A stretch of 64,000 nt of DNA from Nematostella vectensis (Eukaryota; Cnidaria; Anthozoa; Actiniaria; Edwardsiidae): positions 14,625,181 to 14,689,180 of the forward strand of contig NC_064036.1 of the NCBI RefSeq assembly GCF_932526225.1, given 5' to 3'. Below the pieces are notes generated by a model, which saw only the letters and a list, made by a program, of their open reading frames with translations, did not search any database and was not told the DNA's origin. The position numbers were made by a program, and so were the translations under genes. Below, in pieces: positions 58,777 through 64,000 of the stretch (within the stretch, counting starts at the first letter, position 1; every line of letters begins with the position of its first letter).

Positions 58777-58824
58777 TGATAGGGTTGCGCCTTCTATAGC
58801 AAGCCAGAAGTTATCGTCTTCAAG
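36635..58824 (+). CDS. CFAP74: CFAP74 (cilia- and flagella-associated protein 74), N-terminal part
   Basis: Eighteen exons, all phases agree (579 codons, open at the 3' end): 36635-36812, 38470-38545, 40377-40443, 40786-40874, 51061-51159, 51285-51389, 52095-52268, 53178-53288, 53397-53499, 54505-54662, 54993-55023, 55086-55181, 55863-55955, 56524-56621, 57173-57248, 57820-57882, 58208-58285, 58783-58824. An acidic N-terminus leads to a long coiled coil (about 110-430). Segments resembling vertebrate CFAP74 in order are [53 protein letters not shown] and [18 protein letters not shown]74 is a central-apparatus protein of motile cilia. The ASH/hydin-like C-terminal half is missing here and should lie beyond 64000. 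The donor at 40444 (GTGCAG) is weak. Confidence 0.88.
37190..37445. repeat. About 72-bp tandem repeat, four copies, CFAP74 intron 1
   Basis: The unit contains CTAAATTACAG, TCCTACAGGCAAGCAAATGC and CAGTATTTTCC. Copies start near 37194, 37266, 37338 and 37403, with increasing divergence. Confidence 0.7.
38900..39540. repeat. 83-bp tandem repeat, about eight copies, CFAP74 intron 2
   Basis: Copies begin at 38900, 38983, 39066, 39149, 39232, 39315, 39398 and 39481 with ATAGATGGTACCTATGACT and contain TCCTCCAAATGTAATGCCTG. The phrase GGTACCTATGACTAGC occurs twice per unit. Spacing is constant at 83 bp, with scattered substitutions. Confidence 0.9.
39590..40330. repeat. Diffuse TGTGACAT-rich repeat with inserted G-tract element
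   Basis: Diverged units built on TGTGACATATTAGAGTAATG and AGAGTGTTCCTGTGTGAC. The run is interrupted at about 39951-40092 by an element with GGGGTGCATGCCCCC, CCCCCAATATTTTCTTAATG and GGCCTGCTATGG, related to those at 42.8 and 47.3 kb. Confidence 0.6.
40897..41432. mobile_element. Foldback element with about 120-bp inverted repeats
   Basis: The arms (about 40897-41012 and 41316-41432) start TAACACATTTTTGAAACAAT and include CTCTTTAACCAATCAGATTG with GGGATAAGTCCCTTGAGTCT. They are nearly perfect reverse complements around a spacer of about 300 bp. TA at both ends may be the target duplication. It begins 22 bp after the exon-4 donor of CFAP74. Confidence 0.82.
41883..44333 (-). CDS. Cytosolic sulfotransferase (SULT), copy 1
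   Basis: Four exons, phases consistent: 44180-44333, 43001-43372, 42681-42775, 41883-42161 (299 aa, normal for SULTs). It has the PAPS 5'-phosphosulfate loop AYPKSGQTW (about 47-55), the catalytic KTH (about 116-118), the 3'-phosphate motif [15 protein letters not shown] (139-153), YGSWFDHV and [10 protein letters not shown], and the C-terminal PAPS-binding [12 protein letters not shown]. It transfers sulfate from PAPS to small hydroxyl or amine acceptors in the cytosol; the substrate cannot be told. The gene lies within intron 4 of CFAP74 on the opposite strand, beside a near copy at 46.4-49.8 kb. The common loop form KSGTTW is KSGQTW here in both copies. Confidence 0.92.
42176..42333. mobile_element. 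G-tract element with GGCGTAGCCAGG ends (SULT copy 1, intron 3)
   Basis: GCGGCGCAGCCAGGATTTTT, ATTTTAGATAATGTCTCATA, TTTTTGGCTGCTAAAGGGGG, then CCCCCTGGCTACTCCCC. The same element is at the same intron position in copy 2 (46764-46918), so it predates the duplication. A third copy is at 55660-55824. Confidence 0.8.
42492..42617. mobile_element. 126-bp palindromic MITE with 9-bp target duplication (copy 1 only)
   Basis: The arms CATCCTCGGGGACCCAGGGC / GCCCTGGGTCCCCGAGGATG meet at a short centre. AAATATCAC is present on both sides (42483-42491 and 42618-42626). SULT copy 2 has a single AAATATCAC at the matching place, i.e. an empty site. The long target duplication suggests a Mutator-like source. 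Confidence 0.9.
42807..42960. mobile_element. G-tract element with CCTGCTATGGG ends (SULT copy 1, intron 2)
   Basis: GTAGCAGGTATCGGTATATT, a G run, ATACAGAAACATTACGAAAA, ATTGGGGGCA and GCTATGGGCCCCACCCC. It is shared with copy 2 (47264-47400) and, diverged and inverted, with 39951-40092. Confidence 0.75.
44404..45202. mobile_element. About 800-bp foldback element upstream of SULT copy 1
   Basis: The ends TTCCCTTGTTCCAGAGCCT and AGGCTCTGGAACCAGGGT are complementary, with inner CGAGGTTGAGACGAGGCTCT mirrored. ATGGCCGGTG flanks both sides (44394-44403, 45203-45212), a 10-bp target duplication. The matching flank of copy 2 has one similar ATGGCCATTG. The internal 151-residue frame (44489-44944) has no family resemblance, so I do not call it a gene. 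Confidence 0.82.
45688..45832. mobile_element. Dispersed element (TTCCTTAATAAG family), fullest copy
   Basis: GGCGCGTACCCAGGATTGGC, a G-rich run, AATTCCTTAATAAGAAATGA, TTTTGGCCGCCAAGGGTGCG. It is related to the copies at 3.9, 13.5 and 30.8 kb. Confidence 0.7.
45833..46446. other. Junction between the two SULT duplicates
   Basis: AT-rich, with no exon recognised. An AATAAA on the minus strand overlaps the stop codon of SULT copy 2 at its right edge. Confidence 0.5.
46447..49800 (-). CDS. Cytosolic sulfotransferase (SULT), copy 2
   Basis: Same four-exon plan as copy 1: 49647-49800, 47441-47812, 47126-47220, 46447-46749 (307 aa). Exon sizes are identical except the last, which runs eight residues further (ending SGISALGK). 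The PAPS loop, [12 protein letters not shown] and RKGVVGDW motifs are all intact, so it should be active. Exon 1 has changed most ([12 protein letters not shown] against [12 protein letters not shown]); exon 2 differs at only about eight residues. Changes near the substrate side could alter specificity; this is inference. Intron 1 is about 1 kb longer than in copy 1 because of later insertions. Confidence 0.92.
47264..47400. mobile_element. G-tract element with CCTGCTATGGG ends (SULT copy 2, intron 2)
   Basis: Orthologous by position and sequence to 42807-42960. The G run has a different length and a short adjoining segment is missing. Confidence 0.75.
47856..48365. mobile_element. Insertion of about 0.5 kb in intron 1 of SULT copy 2
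   Basis: Compared with copy 1, extra sequence begins after CATTTCAAGGG and ends before TTTCAAATGGT. It starts with GGTAGCCTTCTTCGCAGGC, similar to the TAGTCTCCTTCGCAGCC end of the 34.8-kb element. It contains the inverted repeat GGACAACCTCGAAAGGTTGTCC. Exact borders are uncertain. Confidence 0.55.
48782..49356. mobile_element. About 575-bp inverted-repeat element in SULT copy 2 only
   Basis: AACACGAACGCGCGCTATAA (continuing AAGGG) at the left is mirrored by CCCTTTTATAGTGCGCGTTC and GTGTT at the right. In copy 1 the flanking sequences are nearly contiguous. There is no transposase, so it is non-autonomous. Confidence 0.78.
50110..51060. other. Right part of CFAP74 intron 4
   Basis: No gene recognised beyond the SULT copy 2 flank. 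A C run of more than 20 bases (about 50981-51003) lies about 60 bp before the exon-5 acceptor. Confidence 0.5.
51366..51466 (+). repeat. Duplicated 5' splice-site region of CFAP74 exon 6
   Basis: CCTAAAACAGCTAGACGATG with GAGTAAGTACTTA at 51366-51401 recurs as CCTAAAACGACTAGACGATG with GATTAAGTACTTA at 51431-51466. The second copy has TT in place of the donor GT, so it cannot be a standard 5' splice site. Confidence 0.8.
51490..51811. mobile_element. G-tract element with CCCAGG...GGGCCTGG ends, CFAP74 intron 6
   Basis: GTGGACCTAATGTTTACG and a G run, then ATTGTCGGATT, CAAATAGCACGTCTATTGAG, AAAGTGGACTTTCGGCCGTT, another G run and GGGTACGGGCCTGG. The same element in reverse lies at 58391-58684 in intron 17. 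Confidence 0.75.
51950..52045. repeat. (A/G)n, (TA)n and (TTTA)n microsatellites
   Basis: Purine-rich AAAGAAAG stretch, then TATATATATATA and TTTATTTATTTATTT, about 50 bp before the CFAP74 exon-7 acceptor. Confidence 0.7.
52580..53050. repeat. CAA/CAG/ACG trinucleotide-rich low-complexity tract
   Basis: Long run of CAACAACAACA, AGCAACAACG and CGACGACGACG with interruptions, in CFAP74 intron 7. The polyvaline-like and polyserine-like frames here are not genes. Confidence 0.75.
53636..54504 (+). repeat. Tandem array derived from the CFAP74 exon-10 acceptor
   Basis: Seven upstream copies of the exon-10 boundary (T[C/T]TAG then GAAAACCTACGAGCGC or variant) precede the true one at 54505. Copies of the exon-like start lie at 53642, 53730, 53824, 53966, 54108, 54261 and 54417. 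A related half-unit (TCTAGCTAAACCTGCGAGCG) alternates with some of them, giving a 142-bp higher-order spacing. Most of the units keep about 50 nt of exon-like sequence before diverging into TTGATTGGTTTGCTAG. Confidence 0.88.
55660..55824. mobile_element. G-tract element with GGCGTAGCCAGG ends, CFAP74 intron 12
   Basis: GGGGCCAAGGGGGCCCGGCC, a C run, TTTTAGCAGCCAAAAATACA, TGTATGAGACATTATCTAAA, CCTGGCTACGCCGC. It is the inverted counterpart of the elements in intron 3 of both SULT genes. Confidence 0.8.
55994..56549 (+). repeat. 61-bp tandem array derived from the CFAP74 exon-14 acceptor
   Basis: GTTGACCACTTCTTTATGTC starts at 56011, 56072, 56133, 56194, 56255, 56316, 56377, 56438 and 56499, exactly 61 bp apart. 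Every unit has a branch-point-like GTTGAC, a pyrimidine tract, CTCAG and the exon start GAGCACCAGTACTCGGGC. The last unit continues into the genuine exon at 56524. Units are almost identical, implying recent expansion or homogenisation. Confidence 0.95.
56759..57056. mobile_element. Foldback element in CFAP74 intron 14
   Basis: TTACTGTCGAATCCGTTGAA at the left and TACAACGGATTCGACAGTAA at the right are complementary with one mismatch. The inner GTTTCTGTTCCGTCAG is matched by CTGGCGGAACAGAAA. The minus-strand frame inside is not a recognised protein. Confidence 0.75.
58391..58684. mobile_element. G/C-tract element, reverse copy of the 51.5-kb element
   Basis: CAGGCCCGTAACCAGG, a G run, CAACGGCCAAATGTCCACTT, TAAATAGACGTGCTATTTGT, AATCCGACAATAAACG, a C run and CCTGGGTACGGACCTG. 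It lies in CFAP74 intron 17. Confidence 0.75.
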
Positions 58825-59947
58825 GTGAGATGTCTTCGTTTTGATCTTACATTGAGCAGCTCATGGTAAATATGATATAGCATGGTGCTAGGTATGTGTG
58901 ACTTTGAACTGAATTTGTTTTCTGATCTGTGTTGTGCTTACGCTAAACTAGAAACAAAGCAAAAACATATTACAGTACATAATAATTATAAAATAATTAT
59001 AAATATACAAATGTACAGTTTATTCCTTCTTGGTATACAGGTATTTCAAAAAATTTTGTCCGCGAAAAAGGTGAATGACAGTTCTACATAGCAACCGAAA
59101 GGTGCTTTTGTGTATAAGCACATTATGTGCTTAATGCAACTCCAGCAAAATGCGTTGTTGGCCTTGAATGGATAAGCGTATGATTTAAATATGAGAAAAA
59201 AACAATTCCAATGTTGAAATGCCACGTGACCCCGGCATATGTGTGGGAAGGGTTAGGTCCTGGTTCATTATTTAATTACAAGTTAATTGGATAGCCTTGT
59301 CCAGCATGGTTTTCTAGACAGATTGTCCAATAGTTGTTTATCTCGTTATTTACCTTGCATTGTGAAGTAATGTTGAACCGCGTCTGACCATTTTTTTTTA
59401 TAAAGAAAAAAGTCAACGCACTGTAAATATTTGTATTTGGTGGTGCGTCTTTTTACAGCTTGTCTGTAGTTTTTGTAGTAGTTTTACTATTTATCTGCCA
59501 CATATTCGCTTATCAGTCGTTTTGACGCTCTTGCTATAGTAATGAACATAAAATAAGGTAAAATATTAGGACCATTATTTACAAAGAATTCATCATCTAT
59601 TTAAATAAGGTAAAAGATGCTATAAGGATCATTATTTACAGAGAATTAATCATCTATTACATTAATCAAGAGAGAATGACTGTTTTATATTTTGATATCA
59701 CTTGCAAAATATACTTGATAAACTTGCCAAAAGTATTTTACAGAAGAATTTTCTAGCAATTTCTAGTTTTTTTTTTGCCAAACGATTTTTTTACCGAATT
59801 TTCTGCTAGTACTTTGAGAAGAATGTCAATCAGCCAGTCAGCCATTTTTTACATCTATTTGAATGATCTTGGTTTATTACTTGAAAAGGATGCTTTGTGT
59901 GCCTCGGTTTATTTATGCGCTTAGAATGGTGGACTGATTTCCATGCT
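58825..59947. other. Interval 3' of CFAP74 exon 18
   Basis: AT-rich, presumably intron 18. A weak exon-like stretch (59041-59070, after TATACAG) does not match the expected next CFAP74 segment. A short tandem duplication with AAATAAGGTAAAA lies near 59550-59660. The GPCR poly(A) signal is at the right edge (AATAAA on the minus strand, 59908-59913). Confidence 0.45.
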
Positions 59948-60988
59948 TTAGGCATGTGCTTGAGTCGTACTGTTGCAAGAAGGGTTCGCATGTCTTGCAG
60001 GCGCGGCCATTTCCTCCTCCTGATGCTTCATGCAACAGGGATATAGCTTGGCAAAGCCTCGTCGGTAGCTGGAGCTCTGCAGGGCGTAGAGGATAGGGTT
60101 AATACACGAGTTCACCATGCACAGGCTTGAGGTCACATAGAAAGACACAAAAAGGGCATCATTTGAATACGCCGTGTTTCCTCGAGGCTTTTCCGCCGCT
60201 GCCATGTAAATCGTGAATATCGCATAAGGGATGAGAAGGATATAAAAGGATGCCGTTACTGTTGCCACAAGCTTGGCGAGCTTCTTCTTCGAGTCACGCC
60301 CGTCGTTTGTCGGGACCGTTTCAGAGCAGATGGTGTTGGTGATGTAGAGGCCTTTCAGTATAGACACGTAGCAGAAGGCGATCAAAATGCCGGAAACACA
60401 GTTTAGTATCGCCATATAGCATCCCACATATGTTGCCATTCCCTCTCCAGTGGTAAAATGCCATGCCACGAAACAATGTTTGGACTTGGCATCAAAGTAG
60501 ATATCTCGAAAAATCGGGATATTGGTGAGAATAGCGATGATCCAAACACCAACGGCGACCTTCCAGACCTGTTCCTTCTCCAGCCTTAAGCGTGCACTCA
60601 TGGGCTTTACCATGGCATGATACCTTTCTACCGCCACAACCAAGAGGAACCCGATAGAAACGCCGATAAAAACGCCGACCACTCCGCCTGACACGATTAA
60701 CCTGCAGATCCAGTCCTTGGTAACTGGACTCCAGGATCTGTCTTGAAACCTCACAACTTGCACGAACATCTGGCCAACCAGATATGGGTTCGTAAGGAGA
60801 GTCAGGATGTCAGCTAATGCGAGATTCGCAAGGAGATAGTTTGTTGCGGTGTGCATTGAGCGCGTAGATCGCACAACTCGGATGACGGAAATGTTCCCAA
60901 TCAAACCGAGGAAGAACACTATGGTGTGAAGAATTAATAGTATCAGCAGAAAGAGCAGCTGCCAGCGCTCAAGTTGTAGCCCCTCCAT
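59948..60988 (-). CDS. Class A (rhodopsin-family) GPCR, intronless
   Basis: A single 346-aa open frame with the class A landmarks in order: GN in TM1 (31-32), LALAD in TM2 (D60), C95 at the top of TM3, ERY (121-123) at its base, C172 in loop 2 as disulfide partner, P254 in TM6, and NPILY in TM7 (297-301). A di-Cys (318-319) follows helix 8, a likely palmitoylation site. TM6 lacks the classical CWxP. It looks most like a peptide or amine receptor of the expanded cnidarian sets; the ligand is unknown. AATAAA begins about 35 nt after the stop. The lack of introns is common for such receptors and may reflect a retrocopy origin. If CFAP74 continues to the right, the gene is nested in its intron on the opposite strand. 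Confidence 0.9.
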   Translation of the reverse strand: MEGLQLERWQLLFLLILLILHTIVFFLGLIGNISVIRVVRSTRSMHTATNYLLANLALADILTLLTNPYLVGQMFVQVVRFQDRSWSPVTKDWICRLIVSGGVVGVFIGVSIGFLLVVAVERYHAMVKPMSARLRLEKEQVWKVAVGVWIIAILTNIPIFRDIYFDAKSKHCFVAWHFTTGEGMATYVGCYMAILNCVSGILIAFCYVSILKGLYITNTICSETVPTNDGRDSKKKLAKLVATVTASFYILLIPYAIFTIYMAAAEKPRGNTAYSNDALFVSFYVTSSLCMVNSCINPILYALQSSSYRRGFAKLYPCCMKHQEEEMAAPARHANPSCNSTTQAHA

Positions 60989-62379
60989 CTTCTACCATAG
61001 AGAGCGTAAAACTCCTGTATGCCTTGGCAACCAGTCTCCTTGTCGCAGTCAAAGCAGATTTTCGATCAGTGATAGCGTCTCGCCCAAACTTGCGGTACAA
61101 CCTTACGATTTGTAGGGGCAAGCCTTGAATTCGTTATTGAGCGCTAGAGCCCTAATTAGTTTTAGTCGCTGAACACAAAACACTTTCTTTGCTTTTGTTT
61201 AGTTTTCCTTTTCATGATGCTTTTAGGGTATCATCAATGTACACCTTACATGTTGAGACTGCAACCAGCGTGGTACAAGCAGTGTGCTCAAACGAATATT
61301 CAAAGCCGAAGATGTTTGACCAAGAAAACGTGAGAAAAGTTCTATCTGGGGGGATATCGGCTGCTGTTCTCTGGTCTGAACTGAATGTTCTTTCTATAGT
61401 TGTCATGGATGCGGGTCGTCGCTTTGACAGAGCAGATGGAACAAGGATATTTTTTTTTATGACTTTCAATACCTAGGTTTTTTTAATCGGAAATCTTATA
61501 ACACAATGTAATGTGATTGCGAACAAACTCTTTTGAAAACCTCCTTGGTGGTTTAATGAAAAAAGAGCCTGGTGTCGCAAGAAACTGTAATTATCAACAG
61601 CGACAGACTAATCAACGCTATGGTAATATGATCACCAAAGTCAATTGCATTTCTAAGGTTTTATTTGATAAGCGCTCAAGCAATTACTAAGTCAAATAGA
61701 AAAGGCAGTGTGAAAATTAGTTTAGATACATGCCAGCCTTATGATTTATATTGCTTTTACTATTCACTTTAGGTTTTTTTTTGTATTGTCTTCTATCTCT
61801 ATTGTTTAGTTTCCTAGTATCACCATATATATGTGTTTATCCGTCTCTCTTAATGGCTATTGACGTCTTTCTTTTATTCTTTTAACAACCTCAAGTATTA
61901 TTGCTATTGATCATTTGTGTTATTCTCTTCCTAATAATTTATTGGGTACTATATTTTTAGCTAAATTGTAAGAAAATCGTTAGAAAACTTTCAGCCTAAA
62001 AATGCTCCAAAAATAAGAACGGCCCAGCCTCAACTGAAAATTAGACGTTCTTATAAAAAAAGAGTGTATTTGGCCTTGTTTTTTCTGCATTCTCAAGATA
62101 TTCTGATATTTCTCCGTACAGAACTCGCGCTAGGTAAATAAGTAGTTTTCCCTCTATAAAGCCGAATAAAGCCTCTTTTGTGTAGATTGACTTCCGAATT
62201 TCAACCGTTGAATATGTGTTTTATACAAAAAATATTAATTTGTATTTCACGTTTGAATTGTACCTGGTTTGTGTTGTTGTTTCGTCTGTTATTTTATCAT
62301 TTGAATACATAATCGATAGGGGCGATTTATGTCTTCTTTGTGTTTTCCTTCTCTTTAATTAGTATTCTATTTTTAACCA
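60989..62379. other. GPCR upstream region and AT-rich sequence
   Basis: The promoter of the GPCR should lie within 60989-61200. Beyond about 61790 the sequence contains scattered, degenerate relatives of the 68-bp repeat (TTTATCCGTCTCTCTTAATG), showing that the array was once wider. Confidence 0.5.
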
Positions 62380-64000
62380 TGAGTTTTGATAAACGTTTTC
62401 TTGAGTTTATCCGTTGTGTCTATCGTCTTCTGTTTCTTTATCCATCTCTTTTAGTACTGATTGACGTCTTCTATGTGTTTATCCGTTATTGCGTTTAATT
62501 GTTTAATGTCTTCTTTTTCTTTACCCGTCTCTTTTACAGTGAGGACACAGAAAGCGGACCATGCTGAACAACTTCCAATCAGATTCGGCTTGAACACCAT
62601 GAACATTTTGCAAAATAAGTTCCAGCCAAGGGTAAAGGTGTTCCCACGCTCAATCGACAGACAAAAATGGTCGACTACACGTACGAGGTCAAAGAAACAA
62701 CGTCCGGCGTTTCCCATTGGCTGAACTTTATTTTTTCAAAATTTTTACGGTGTTCAAGCCGATTCCGATTGGTCAAAGTTCTTTCTGTGTCGTCACTGTA
62801 AACTGATTGACGTTTTCTATGAGTTTATCCGTTATTGCGTCTTCTGTTTCTTTATCCGTCTCTCTTAGTACTGATTGACGTTTTCTAAGGAGTTTATCCG
62901 TTATTGCGTCTTCTGTTTCTTTATCCGTCTCTCTTAGTACTGCTTGACGTCTTCTATGAGTTTATCCGTTATTGCGTCTTCTGTTTCTTTATCCGTCTCT
63001 CTTAGTACTGCTTGACGCCTTCTAAGGAGTTTATCCGTTATTGCGTTTCATGTATTCTGTTTCTTTATCCGTCTCTCTTAGTACTGATTGACGTCTTCTA
63101 TGAGTTTATCCGTTATTGCGTCTTCTGTTTCTTTATCCGTCTCTCTTAGTACTGATTGACGCCTTCTATGAGTTTATCCGTTATTGTGTCTTCTGTTTCT
63201 TTATCCGTCTCTCTTAGTACTGATTGACGCCTTCTATGAGTTTATCCGTTATTGTGTCTTCTGTTTCTTTATCCGTCTCTCTTAGTACTGATTGACGTCT
63301 TCTATGAGTTTATCCGTTATTGCGTCTTCTGTTTCTTTATCCGTCTCTCTTAGTACTGATTGACGCCTTCTATGAGTTTATCCGTTATTGCGTTTAATGT
63401 AGTCTGTTTCTTTATCCGTCTCTCTTAGTACTGATTGACGCCTTCTATGAGTTTATCCGTTATTGCGTTTAATGTAGTCTGTTTCTTTATCCGTCTCTCT
63501 TAGTACTGCTTGACGTCTTCTATGAGTTTATCCGTTATTGCGTCTTCTGTTTCTTTATCCGTCTCTCTTAGTACTGCTTGACGTCTTCTATGAGTTTATC
63601 CGTTATTGCGTCTTCTGTTTCTTTATCCGTCTCTCTTAGTACTGATTGACGTCTTCTATGAGTTTATCCGTTATTGCGTCTTCTGTTTCTTTATCCGTCT
63701 CTCTTAGTACTGATTGACGCCTTCTATTAGTTTATCCGTTATTGTGTCTTCTGTTTCTTTATCCGTCTCTCTTAGTACTGATTGACGCCTTCTATGAGTT
63801 TATCCGTTATTGTGTCTTCTGTTTCTTTATCCGTCTCTCTTAGTACTGATTGACGTCTTCTATGAGTTTATCCGTTATTGCGTCTTCTGTTTCTTTATCC
63901 GTCTCTCTTAGTACTGATTGACGCCTTCTATGAGTTTATCCGTTATTGCGTTTAATGTAGTCTGTTTCTTTATCCGTCTCTCTTAGTACTGATTGACGCC
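62380..64000. repeat. 68-bp satellite-like tandem array, open at the window edge
   Basis: The unit is about TGATTGACGTCTTCTATGAG, TTTATCCGTTATTGCGTCTT, CTGTTTCTTTATCCGTCTCT, CTTAGTAC (68 bp). Eighteen or so well-conserved copies lie after 62800 and diverged ones before. Variants alternate (GACGTC/GACGCC, GCGTCTTC/GTGTCTTC, GCGTTTAATGTAG), and runs of variants recur, indicating multi-unit duplication. Confidence 0.92.
62537..62798. mobile_element. 262-bp MITE with CAGTG ends and TA target duplication
   Basis: The ends CAGTGAGGACACAGAAAG and CTTTCTGTGTCGTCACTG are complementary. The inner CCAATCAGATTCGGCTTGAA is mirrored by TTCAAGCCGATTCCGATTGG. TA flanks both sides. It interrupts the 68-bp array. 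The open frame crossing it is not a gene. Confidence 0.82.

Noticed and set aside
59041-59091. Candidate CFAP74 exon 19
   Set aside because: It has splice-like edges and phase, but the peptide (VFQKILSAKK) does not match the expected segment after SKPE; evidence is too weak.
62461-62724. 87-residue frame, possibly a CFAP74 exon after TTTTACAG
   Set aside because: The acceptor-like sequence is the end of a TA-flanked MITE; the peptide does not resemble CFAP74.

Overview
This window is eukaryotic, intron-rich, AT-leaning nuclear DNA. Genes are built from many small exons with GT-AG introns, and the gaps are full of short inverted-repeat elements, minisatellites and long runs of G or C. The gene set (a DCX-EMAP type microtubule protein, CFAP74, SCO1, cytosolic sulfotransferases, a claudin/PMP22-like tetraspan, a 7TM protein resembling gustatory-receptor-like proteins, a class A GPCR) fits an early-branching animal, most likely an anthozoan cnidarian such as a sea anemone. 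The species is an inference from style and content; no taxon-specific sequence was matched. All exon models were built by hand from splice signals, reading-phase agreement and protein family patterns.

Layout. 281-3913 (+): a small secreted-then-anchored receptor-like protein (signal peptide, LDLa, CUB, TM). 4944-8555 (+): a claudin/PMP22-like gene with two alternative, mutually similar first exons and two shared exons. 8556-14302: gene-poor. 14303-17063 (+): a seven-TM protein with predicted N-in/C-out topology. 17064-18100: a 29-bp minisatellite split by a perfect 64-bp-arm palindrome. 18101-28628 (-): a 19-exon DCX-EMAP gene (two doublecortin domains, HELP, WD40 repeats, Arg/Asp-rich repetitive tail). 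28629-32441: repeats and the upstream region of that gene. 32442-35833 (-): SCO1, six exons. About 800 bp away, head to head, CFAP74 starts at 36635 (+); 18 exons (579 codons) lie in the window, and the gene appears to run past the right edge. Its 10-kb intron 4 contains two tandem sulfotransferase genes on the opposite strand (41883-44333 and 46447-49800). An intronless class A GPCR (59948-60988, -) lies 3' of the last recognised CFAP74 exon, and a 68-bp tandem array fills 62.4-64 kb and leaves the window.

How the genes relate. CFAP74 and DCX-EMAP are both axonemal or microtubule proteins, but they are separated by SCO1 and need not be co-regulated. SCO1 and CFAP74 probably share a bidirectional promoter. 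The two sulfotransferases come from a segmental duplication of about 3.5 kb. Because the copies still align, they expose transposon insertions present in one copy and absent from the other, with clear target duplications.

The most unusual structure is in CFAP74. Two introns hold tandem arrays whose repeat unit contains the 3' splice site plus the first bases of the next exon (exon 10: seven decoys upstream of the real acceptor; exon 14: nine 61-bp units). A third exon (exon 6) has a duplicated 5' splice-site region with a broken donor. In the cases read through, decoy acceptors lead to a stop codon, so only the last acceptor gives an open protein.
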